Below are positions 1-6,312 of a stretch of 12,924 nt of DNA, in pieces. Origin of the DNA: Sulfuriferula multivorans (lineage in GTDB: Bacteria; Pseudomonadota; Gammaproteobacteria; Burkholderiales; Thiobacillaceae); NCBI GenBank assembly GCA_010365175.1, contig JAAFGW010000052.1, positions 1 to 12,924 of the forward strand, given 5' to 3'. Under the pieces are notes generated by a model. It had not been told where the DNA came from, did not search any database, and saw only the letters and a list, made by a program, of their open reading frames with translations. The position numbers and the translations under genes are program-made. Each line of letters opens with the position of its first letter. Position 1 is the first letter of the stretch.

Positions 1-1543
1 AGGCCGCGTCGCTGCCGTCTGGTAACACCAGCCCGAGTGCGACGGGAATGTGCAGCGTGCCGTCAACAATCGCCTGCCCTGATTCGGTCAGGCGCTTTTC
101 GTAGGCGGTGGGGGCGAGGCTTTGGGTGAGGGTCAGCGTGTAGCGCTTGGTGGTGGCGTCCCACATGCCTTCAGCGTGCAAACGGGGCGTACCGGCGCGG
201 GCGTACCAGCGGCGGAACTGCGTGAGGTCGACGCCCGAGGCGTCCTGCATCGCTGCGACGAAATCCTCGCAGGTCACGGCCTGGCCGTCGTGGCGTTCAA
301 AGTACAGATCCATGCCGTGGCGGAAGCCTTCGCGCCCGAGCAGGGTGTGCATCATGCGGATGACTTCTGCGCCCTTGTTGTAGACCGTTGCGGTGTAGAA
401 GTTGCTGATTTCGGCATAGGAGGCCGGCTGGATCGGGTGCGCCATGGGGCCTGCATCTTCCGGAAACTGGCCGAAGCGCAGGGCGCGCACTTCTTGGATG
501 CGCGTGACGGCGCGCGAATGGGTGTCGGCGCCGAATTCTTGATCGCGGAACACGGTCAGGCCTTCTTTCAACGACAGCTGAAACCAGTCGCGGCAGGTGA
601 CGCGGTTGCCGGTCCAGTTGTGAAAATACTCGTGCGCGACCACGCGGTCGATGCCCTGGTAGTCGGCATCGGTCGCCGTGTCGGGGCGCGCCAGCACGTA
701 TTTGGTGTTGAAGATGTTGAGGCCCTTGTTTTCCATCGCCCCCATGTTGAAGTCGCCCACCGCGACGATCATGTACTGGTCGAGGTCGTATTCGAGGCCA
801 AATCTTTGTTCGTCCCAGCGCATGGCTTTTTTCAGCGCGGCCATGGCGTGGCTGCATTGGTCGAGCTTGCCCGGCTCGACATACACCGCGAGCCGCACCC
901 GGCGGCCCGAAGCCGTCTGGGTTTCATCTTCGAGCACGTCGAGCTTGGCCGCGACCAGCGCAAACAGGTAGGCCGGTTTGGCGAAGGGGTCTTCCCAGCG
1001 CACCAAGTGCCGCGTTGCATCATCGGCGCACGTTCCGCTCTCCACCGGGTTGCCGTTCGACAGCAAGTGGGGAAAGCGCTCAAGGTCCGCTTCGACCGTG
1101 CAGCTGAACTTGGCCATCACATCGGGCCGATCCGGGAAGAAGGTAATGCGGCGGAAGCCTTCCGACTCGCATTGGGTGAAGTAGCCGTCACGCGAACGGA
1201 ACAGGCCCGAGAGCTGGGTGTTGTTGTCAGGGTCAATGCGCACCACGGATTCCAACACGCAGGCATCCGGCAACGGCCCGGCAATCGTCAGCAGATTGTT
1301 GGCGTAGGTGTAACGATCAGCATCCAGCGCAGTGCCGTCGAGCGTGAGACTGATCAGTTCCAGTGCCTCGCCATTCAGCACCATCGCGCCATCTGCAACT
1401 ACCGAGTTGCGCGTGCAGTGCAAGCGCGATCGGACCTCGGCGTGGCCATCGTGAATGGCGACATGCAAATCGACCGACTCGACCCACCAGACGGGCGGGG
1501 TGTAATCCTTCAGAAAAAGCGTGACGGGGGTGTCGGTGCGCAT
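1..1543 (-). CDS. pepN: Aminopeptidase N (M1 family zinc metallopeptidase), 5' part only, truncated by the window edge
   Basis: This reading frame starts at ATG 1543 and stays open for about 514 codons to the left edge, so the C-terminal third or more is outside (the E. coli protein has 870 residues). PepN removes N-terminal residues from peptides in the cytoplasm during late protein turnover. The M1 hallmarks are all visible: the substrate-anchoring GAMEN motif at residues 268-272, the zinc site HEYFHNW beginning at H304 with H308, and the third zinc ligand, the Glu in LKEGLTVF at about residue 327. The block TVYNKGAEVIRMM holds the transition-state tyrosine (near residue 388). The N-terminus (MRTDTPVTLFLKDY) fits the family start, though the ribosome site is weak. 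It is the last gene of a minus-strand series and lies 89 bases after the ParE-type toxin stop. Family identification is secure; only the C-terminus is unseen. Confidence 0.96.
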   Translation of the reverse strand, partial: MRTDTPVTLFLKDYTPPVWWVESVDLHVAIHDGHAEVRSRLHCTRNSVVADGAMVLNGEALELISLTLDGTALDADRYTYANNLLTIAGPLPDACVLESVVRIDPDNNTQLSGLFRSRDGYFTQCESEGFRRITFFPDRPDVMAKFSCTVEADLERFPHLLSNGNPVESGTCADDATRHLVRWEDPFAKPAYLFALVAAKLDVLEDETQTASGRRVRLAVYVEPGKLDQCSHAMAALKKAMRWDEQRFGLEYDLDQYMIVAVGDFNMGAMENKGLNIFNTKYVLARPDTATDADYQGIDRVVAHEYFHNWTGNRVTCRDWFQLSLKEGLTVFRDQEFGADTHSRAVTRIQEVRALRFGQFPEDAGPMAHPIQPASYAEISNFYTATVYNKGAEVIRMMHTLLGREGFRHGMDLYFERHDGQAVTCEDFVAAMQDASGVDLTQFRRWYARAGTPRLHAEGMWDATTKRYTLTLTQSLAPTAYEKRLTESGQAIVDGTLHIPVALGLVLPDGSDAA

Positions 1544-1632
1544 GGGATGACCTAAGAGGAATGAGGTGGAGAACAGCGAGTAAGGGAAGATCGGTGAAAG
1601 CTGCTTTTGCTAGTGCAAGCCGCAGTTGGAAG

Positions 1633-1926
1633 TCAGCTTTTTCGATTGCGCCAATATTCAGGCTGGCGGAGGAGATGCATAACAGCAACGACCAGCAAGC
1701 GGTCTGGTTCTGCAACATACAGGACACCATAGGGAAAGCGGTGTACCAATGTGCGCCGGATTTCACTGTCCATTGCCTGCCAGGCGTAGGGGAAGGTGAT
1801 TGCGCGTTGAACGGCAGCATAAACCTGGGTTGCAAAATCCAGGCCGAGGCCGATCTCGCGCATTTCATACCATTCGATGGCTTCGTTAAATTCCACCTCT
1901 GCATCCGGGTGGAAGGCGACATTCAT
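1633..1926 (-). CDS. ParE/RelE-type toxin of a type II toxin-antitoxin module
   Basis: This 97-residue basic protein has the size and pattern of the ParE/RelE toxin superfamily. It opens with a short strand followed by a helix rich in acidic residues (FHPDAEVEFNEAIEWYE), has a central helix (FATQVYAAVQRAI), and then a C-terminal sheet with the family-typical RRTLVHRFPYGVLY and ending VVAVMHLLRQPEYWRNR. Superfamily members either cut ribosome-bound mRNA or poison DNA gyrase; the sequence alone does not decide which, and the HxxRxPxYW ending is shared by many ParE-like members. Its ATG overlaps the TGA of the upstream antitoxin gene by four bases, so the two are translationally coupled with the antitoxin first, as is usual. 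It appears intact. It sits between prfB and pepN, which are housekeeping genes, so it is an accessory insertion into an otherwise core stretch. Confidence 0.9.
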   Translation of the reverse strand: MNVAFHPDAEVEFNEAIEWYEMREIGLGLDFATQVYAAVQRAITFPYAWQAMDSEIRRTLVHRFPYGVLYVAEPDRLLVVAVMHLLRQPEYWRNRKS

Positions 1927-2147
1927 TTGTTGTATTGCTGGCGGATGCGCTCGAACACGGCTTCGCCGGGGATAGCTTTTACATGCCCTTGGCGCAATTC
2001 CGCCAGTCTGTGTTGCGCAGTTTCTAGCCAGACGGCATCAATTGCACTGTCAGGTGTATTCAGACTGCGTAAAAGTGTGTCCACCACACGCGCCCGCTCT
2101 TCTATTGGAAGCGAAGCCACTTCGTCGATTAACTCACCTGTTTTCAT
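1923..2147 (-). CDS. Antitoxin, addiction-module component family (TIGR02574 / Unstab_antitox type)
   Basis: This 74-residue protein matches the small addiction-module component family that partners ParE/RelE toxins. The signature is seen as an N-terminal helix with LPIEERARVVDTLLRSL, then DAVWLETAQHRLAELRQG, and a C-terminal toxin-binding tail with the GEAVFERIRQQ pattern. I chose ATG 2147 because an AAGGAG ribosome-binding site lies six bases upstream (2154-2159) and because the family begins close to this point. A GTG at 2195 would add 16 residues that do not resemble the family. The stop overlaps the toxin start as ATGA. The antitoxin should bind and neutralise the toxin and, as in related modules, may repress its own promoter. 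A five-base inverted repeat (GCGTA/TACGC) in the short gap upstream could serve as operator, but that is speculation. Confidence 0.88.
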   Translation of the reverse strand: MKTGELIDEVASLPIEERARVVDTLLRSLNTPDSAIDAVWLETAQHRLAELRQGHVKAIPGEAVFERIRQQYNK

Positions 2148-2153
2148 CGCCCA

Positions 2154-2159
2154 CTCCTT
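2154..2159 (-). promoter_or_regulatory. Ribosome-binding site of the antitoxin gene
   Basis: On the minus strand this reads AAGGAG and lies six bases before ATG 2147. It decides the start of the antitoxin in favour of the internal ATG over the more upstream GTG at 2195. Confidence 0.75.
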
Positions 2160-2212
2160 GGTGCGTAACGAGCCAAAGTCTACGCTGCGCTTCACGACAT
2201 GGAAACAGCCGC

Positions 2213-3317
2213 TTACACGCCCTGTTTCAGACTGGCTTCAATAAACAGGTCGAGATCGCCGTCCAGCACTTTTTGCGTGGCAGAGGTTTCGACGTTGGTG
2301 CGTAGGTCTTTGATACGGGAGTTGTCCAGCACGTAGCTGCGGATCTGGTGACCCCAGCCGACGTCTGCCTTGCCGGCTTCGAGTTTGTCCTGCTCGGCTT
2401 GGCGCTTGCGCAGCTCGGCTTCGTAGAGCTTGGACTTCAGCATCGACATCGCTTCGGCGCGGTTCTTGTGCTGCGAGCGGTCGTTCTGGCACTGCACCAC
2501 GATGTTGGTCGGCATGTGGGTGATCCGCACCGCGGAGTCGGTTTTGTTGATGTGCTGACCGCCGGCGCCGGATGCGCGATAGGTGTCGACGCGCAGGTCG
2601 GCGGGGTTGATGTCGACCTCAATCGAATCATCCACCTCGGGGTAAACGAACACGCTGGCGAATGAAGTGTGGCGGCCGCCGGATGAATCGAACGGCGACT
2701 TGCGCACCAGACGGTGAACGCCGGTTTCGGTACGCAGGGTGCCGTAAGCGTATTCGCCTTCGATCTTGATCGAAGCGGATTTGATGCCGGCGACGTCACC
2801 GTCGGACTCTTCCAGCAGCTCGGCCTTGAAGCCTTTGCGTTCGGCGTATTTCAGGTATTGCCGCAGCAGCATCGAGGCCCAGTCGCAGGCTTCGGTGCCG
2901 CCGGCGCCAGCCTGGATGTCGATAAAGCAGTTGTTGGGATCGGCCGGATTGTTGAACATGCGGCGAAATTCCAGCGTGGACACATCTTTTTCAAGGACTG
3001 CGACGTCGGCTTGAACCGCTTCAAGCGTCTCATCGTCATTTTCTTCGCGTGCCATGTCGAACAGCTCGGCCGCATCCTTCAAGCTCGACGCCACGCGGTC
3101 GAGTACCAGCACCACGTCTTCCAGCGACTTACGTTCGCGGCCCAGCTCCTGGGCTTTGGCAGCGTCGTTCCAGAACTCTGGCGACTCAGACAGGCGGACG
3201 ACTTCTTCTAGACGATCCTGTTTGACAGGATAGTCAAAGCAACCCCCTGAGTTGGGTGGCACGCTCGCCAAGGTCGGCGAGGCTGGCTTCGATCTGATTG
3301 AGGTGTTCGGCTTCCAT
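2213..3317 (-). CDS. prfB: Peptide chain release factor 2 (RF2), expressed through a programmed +1 frameshift
   Basis: RF2 ends translation at UGA and UAA codons by triggering peptidyl-tRNA hydrolysis on the ribosome. The gene starts at ATG 3317 with a 27-codon leader frame (MEAEHLNQIEASLADLGERA...) that meets an in-frame TGA at 3236-3234. Reading continues one base later as GAC TAT CCT to the TAA at 2213. The joined product is 367 residues, against 365 in E. coli. The stop-recognition tripeptide SPF is at residues 207-209 and the catalytic GGQ at 252-254, within TYRASGAGGQHINKTDSAVR. The position equivalent to E. coli residue 246 is Ala, as in most bacteria, not the Thr of K-12. A caller that ignores frameshifting would start at 3271 and give a wrong N-terminus. 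The gene lies 14 bases after the DUF4010 membrane protein and probably shares its transcript. Confidence 0.97.
3233..3248 (-). promoter_or_regulatory. RF2 programmed +1 frameshift site
   Basis: Read on the minus strand, the site is AGGGGG, three bases (TTG), then CTTTGAC. The internal Shine-Dalgarno-like AGGGGG, the three-base spacer, the slippery CTT, the poor-context TGA and the following C reproduce the E. coli prfB arrangement. When RF2 is scarce, ribosomes pause at the TGA and slip forward, making more RF2; this autoregulation is well established for prfB. The codon between the two elements here is TTG instead of the TAT of E. coli. Confidence 0.96.
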
Positions 3318-3331
3318 GATGTGTATTGCGT

Positions 3332-4615
3332 TCAGGCGGAAAAGCCGAGAATTATAGCCCAGGCGAGCACCAGTCCCAGCCCCATCGCCCCCATGCCCGC
3401 TATTGCGTGGCGCGCCATTTGCCAGCCGCCTATGGTCAGGGCAAGGGCCGATTTGAAGGCCAGATTGGCCAGAATCGCAATTGTGATGACGTTGACCAGC
3501 ACCGATACGGGTAGCTTGTCCAGGTTGTGCAGTCGCAGACTGGAGAGGGTGATGGCATCGACGTCAGTTAGCCCCGACACCACGGCCACGCCGTATAGGC
3601 CGCTATTCCCCAGCCAGTCAGACAGCCAGGCCGCGGCTAGCAGCACCACGCCATACATCAGGCCAAAGCCCAGCGCGGTGCGCAACTCAGTGGGGTTGCT
3701 CATTTCCAGCGCGGGCGGATCGCCTTGCGGCCGCAGCTTGCGCACGCCATAAGCGGCACCGAGGCCGCCTGTGATCAGTCCGCCCATCAACACCGGCAAC
3801 AACTGAGGCAGCACCGAAGGGGCCAGCACTGTGGCCAGCACGCCGAGGCGCGCCAGCACCACCAGATTGGCCAGCACGATCACGGTGACGGCAGTGGGGA
3901 TCAACGCATGGTTGGCGCGTGCGTGACGACTGAACGACAAGGTCGTGGCGGTGGACGAAACCAGCCCGCCCAACAGGCCCAGCATGACCGAACCACGCTG
4001 TGGCCCCACCAGCCGCAGTGCGGCATAGCCCGCCAGTCCCACGCCAGAAATCAGCACCACCATCCACCAGATCTGGTGCGGGTTGAGCGCGCCATAGGGG
4101 CCGTAATTCTGGTTGGGCAGCAACGGCAGGATAATCAGCGCCAGCACGGAAAACTGCAGCACCGACAGCAGGTCGCGCCGGGTGAGTTTCTGACTGATTC
4201 CGCGCAATTCCGGCTTGAAGTAGAGCAGTATGGTGGCCGCAATCCCCAGCATCACCGCCAGCTGGATTTCGTTCTGCCACACCAGCACACCCAGGCCGTA
4301 GCACAGCAGCAGCGCCGCCACGGTGGTGGTTCCCGGGTCGCCCTCCGCCTGTGCCGGGGTATGCATATAGGCCGCAATCATCATCGCGCCCACCAGCAAC
4401 ATGCCGGTCGCGATCAGCCACGGTTCGCCCAAAACCGTCGCCAGATGCGACGTCAGTACCGCCAGCAGCGCCGTCAGCGCAAAGGTGCGAAGTCCTGCTT
4501 TTGCTGCCGGATTGCGCTCTCGCTCCAAGCCCATCAACAGGCCAATTGCCAACGCCACTACGTAGCGGGGCAGCGGGGCCAGTTCGGGTGGAAGCCAGAC
4601 GATCAGGTCGTTCAT
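3332..4615 (-). CDS. MgtC/SapB-DUF4010 family inner-membrane protein
   Basis: This 427-residue protein is almost entirely hydrophobic, with roughly eleven or twelve predicted membrane segments separated by short loops. The N-terminal part carries the MgtC/SapB pattern: a glycine-rich first helix (ALAIGLLMGLERER, residues 21-34) followed by GLRTFALTALLAVL (from residue 41). The C-terminal part matches DUF4010, with GLLGGLVSSTATTLSFS and the conserved SGLTDVDAITLSS. The substrate is unknown. MgtC-like proteins have been linked to magnesium limitation and ATP synthase control in pathogens, but that cannot be carried over to this two-domain type. The start ATG 4615 has only a weak ribosome site. 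The gene ends 14 bases before prfB, suggesting cotranscription, and its promoter must lie in the AT-rich stretch shared with the divergent cytochrome operon. Confidence 0.88.
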   Translation of the reverse strand: MNDLIVWLPPELAPLPRYVVALAIGLLMGLERERNPAAKAGLRTFALTALLAVLTSHLATVLGEPWLIATGMLLVGAMMIAAYMHTPAQAEGDPGTTTVAALLLCYGLGVLVWQNEIQLAVMLGIAATILLYFKPELRGISQKLTRRDLLSVLQFSVLALIILPLLPNQNYGPYGALNPHQIWWMVVLISGVGLAGYAALRLVGPQRGSVMLGLLGGLVSSTATTLSFSRHARANHALIPTAVTVIVLANLVVLARLGVLATVLAPSVLPQLLPVLMGGLITGGLGAAYGVRKLRPQGDPPALEMSNPTELRTALGFGLMYGVVLLAAAWLSDWLGNSGLYGVAVVSGLTDVDAITLSSLRLHNLDKLPVSVLVNVITIAILANLAFKSALALTIGGWQMARHAIAGMGAMGLGLVLAWAIILGFSA

Positions 4616-4757
4616 ATCATTTGAGTTGGTGTGAACAATATTCAGGCAAAGCGCGTGTCGCTATTTAGGCTTATACCTAATATGAAATATACGCGAAACA
4701 TTACAGAATAAAAATATGTTAATGTATTAATAGTGGTTACGATTGAAAGGAAACATC
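4616..4757. promoter_or_regulatory. AT-rich divergent intergenic region with a short palindrome
   Basis: These 142 bases separate the divergent DUF4010 gene and cytochrome operon and must contain promoters for both. The right half (about 4680-4740) is strikingly AT-rich compared with its surroundings. A perfect inverted repeat TTAGG-six bases-CCTAA lies at 4665-4680. On the minus strand its loop reads TATAAG, which resembles a -10 box for the DUF4010 gene, so the palindrome could be an operator overlapping a promoter. I could not find a convincing -35 at the correct distance on either strand, so the promoters are inferred from gene layout, not clearly seen. Confidence 0.4.
4746..4751 (+). promoter_or_regulatory. 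Ribosome-binding site of the cytochrome c-DUF302 gene
   Basis: AAAGGA stands six bases before ATG 4758. It argues for that start over the in-frame TTG at 4743, which would put the site inside the gene and add five residues ahead of the signal peptide. Confidence 0.65.
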
Positions 4758-5807
4758 ATGCTGTTTCGTCTGTTTGCTTTGGTTTTGCTTGCGGGGGTCG
4801 GTTGGTCTCAGGCTATGGCTGCGCCCAACGGCGCAAAACTGTATGCGCGTAATTGCGCCTCCTGTCACGGCGCAAGCGGTAACGGCGGTATTGGTGTTCC
4901 ACTTGCGCTGCCTTCGTTTCAGGCAGGTATCAGCGACGACTATCTGCGCAAGACCATTCAACTGGGTCGGCCAGGACGCGTCATGCCTTCATTTTCCAGT
5001 CTGAGCAAGGATGAAATCGAGGCCCTTGTTCGTCATGTGCGTTCCTGGAGCAAAGTGCCAGCGCCCGTGTTTTCAGCCACGCGGGTAAAAGGTGATCCGA
5101 AACACGGCGGAAAATTGTTTGCGCAACATTGCGCGGCTTGCCACGGCGTCAATGGCGAAGGCGCGCAAGGCACCGGCGTTACGTTTTCGCGTCCACGCGA
5201 TTTGCCCATCATGGCACCTGCGCTGCATAACCCGGGATTTCTTGCCGCTGCATCCGATGGCATGATCAAGGCCACGTTGATGAAAGGTCGGGAAGGTACG
5301 CCGATGGTTTCCTTTCTCAAGCAGGGGCTCAAGGAAAAAGAGATCAACGACATCGTCAGTTATGTGCGCAGCTTTGAAACGCAACCGCTGGCAAAATCAG
5401 CCCGGCTACTGGAAACGGAAAGTCCGGTGATCGTGCGTGAATCGCCTTACAACCTGCAAACCACAGTTGAGCGCGTCAAGACGGCAGTGACCACCCATAA
5501 TTTTTTCTACGGTCGGGTGCAGACGCTGGAGTATGGGATGACTGAGCCAGCGAAAGAAAACCCGAAACAGGTCATTGTGTATTTCTGTAATATCAGTCTG
5601 CTCAACCAGGCGCTGGCCGTTGATCCACGTGTCGGCATGTTTTTGCCTTGCCGCATCACGATTCTTGAGAAGCCAGACGGCAAGGTAGACATCATGTCGG
5701 TCAATCCTAAGGTGCTAAGCCGCTTATTCAACAATTCCGAGCTGAATCAATTGTGCGAGGACATGAAGCAGAGCTACACCGCAATAATGGAGGAGGCGAC
5801 GCTATGA
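4758..5807 (+). CDS. Exported dihaem cytochrome c with a C-terminal DUF302 domain
   Basis: The 349-residue product begins with a Sec signal peptide (MLFRLFALVLLAGVGWSQAMA, predicted cut near residue 21), so the protein works in the periplasm. Two class I cytochrome c domains follow. The first binds haem through CASCH (residues 33-37) with probable distal ligand M76 in RVMPSF; the second through CAACH (125-129) with probable M183 in TPMVSF. From about residue 228 to the end is a DUF302 domain, recognised by SPYNLQTTVERVKTAVTTH, then ALAVDPRVGMFLPCRITI and KVDIMSVNP. It contains cysteines at 277, 298 and 333. The cytochrome part should pass electrons; DUF302 has no settled biochemical function. 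The stop overlaps the start of a second DUF302 gene, so the two probably work together. The electron donor and acceptor are unknown. Confidence 0.9.
   Translation: MLFRLFALVLLAGVGWSQAMAAPNGAKLYARNCASCHGASGNGGIGVPLALPSFQAGISDDYLRKTIQLGRPGRVMPSFSSLSKDEIEALVRHVRSWSKVPAPVFSATRVKGDPKHGGKLFAQHCAACHGVNGEGAQGTGVTFSRPRDLPIMAPALHNPGFLAAASDGMIKATLMKGREGTPMVSFLKQGLKEKEINDIVSYVRSFETQPLAKSARLLETESPVIVRESPYNLQTTVERVKTAVTTHNFFYGRVQTLEYGMTEPAKENPKQVIVYFCNISLLNQALAVDPRVGMFLPCRITILEKPDGKVDIMSVNPKVLSRLFNNSELNQLCEDMKQSYTAIMEEATL
5791..5796 (+). promoter_or_regulatory. Ribosome-binding site of the second DUF302 gene
   Basis: A strong AGGAGG lies inside the end of the cytochrome gene, seven bases before ATG 5804, and fixes that start. 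It allows efficient coupled or independent initiation of the downstream gene. Confidence 0.8.
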
Positions 5808-6268
5808 ACACGTTGACGCGAAGGATCATGGGCGTCGTCATGGTGCTGTTTCTGGCTGCACCCGTGGCCGCAGATGGATTGTTCATGGTGAGAATGGACA
5901 AAGCCTTTCCCGAAGCGATGACCCTGCTGCAAAGTGCCATTTCGAGCCACGGCTATACGATTACACGCTTGCAGCAAGTAAACGAAAACTTGGAACGACG
6001 CGAATTTAAGAGCGATATGTATCGCGTCGTGTATTTCGGCAAGCTTGAAGAGATAAAACAGATATCGGCGCAGCAACCTGAGTTGATTCCATTCCTGCCG
6101 CTGAACATTACGATCTTCGCCGAGGGGGAACAAAGCATTCTGGTGTCGAGCCACCCCAGCACATTGCGTCAGTTTTTCCCGGACCCGGCCTTGAGGCCTG
6201 TGTTTGATCGCTGGGAGAAGGATATCGGGTCGATCATGGATGAAGTGCGAGGGGACAGTAACCCTTAA
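5804..6268 (+). CDS. Exported stand-alone DUF302 protein
   Basis: The 154-residue protein starts with a signal peptide (MNTLTRRIMGVVMVLFLAAPVAA, cut near residue 23), so it too is periplasmic. The rest is one DUF302-like domain: a first strand and helix (FMVRMDKAFPEAMTLLQSAI, HGYTI), a middle part with MYRVVYFG, and the family-typical stretch ELIPFLPLNITIFAEG, which aligns with the DPRVGMFLPCRITIL stretch of the preceding gene. It lacks the cysteine found in that stretch of the upstream fusion, so the two DUF302 domains are divergent, not a recent duplication. The gene overlaps the cytochrome gene by ATGA, so their products are likely made in fixed proportion and may form a complex. Function is unknown. 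A plausible role is a partner or chaperone of the cytochrome, which is inference. Confidence 0.85.
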   Translation: MNTLTRRIMGVVMVLFLAAPVAADGLFMVRMDKAFPEAMTLLQSAISSHGYTITRLQQVNENLERREFKSDMYRVVYFGKLEEIKQISAQQPELIPFLPLNITIFAEGEQSILVSSHPSTLRQFFPDPALRPVFDRWEKDIGSIMDEVRGDSNP

Positions 6269-6312
6269 TCGCAGGCCGCTGTCTTTAACCTCTTAGCGTT
6301 CTACTCGTGTTC

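Noticed and set aside
122..1555. A 477-codon plus-strand open frame
   Set aside because: It lies opposite pepN, whose minus-strand frame contains GAMEN and the HEYFHNW zinc site. The plus-strand translation has no recognisable domain and is a GC-rich shadow.
3725..4624. A 299-codon plus-strand frame rich in Gln, His and Arg
   Set aside because: It is antisense to the DUF4010 membrane protein, and its biased composition is what the complement of hydrophobic codons gives.
6240..6300. Possible terminator after the DUF302 operon (GACAG...CTGTC followed by TTT)
   Set aside because: The stem is only five bases with a loop over 20 bases and a short T run, so it is too weak to call.
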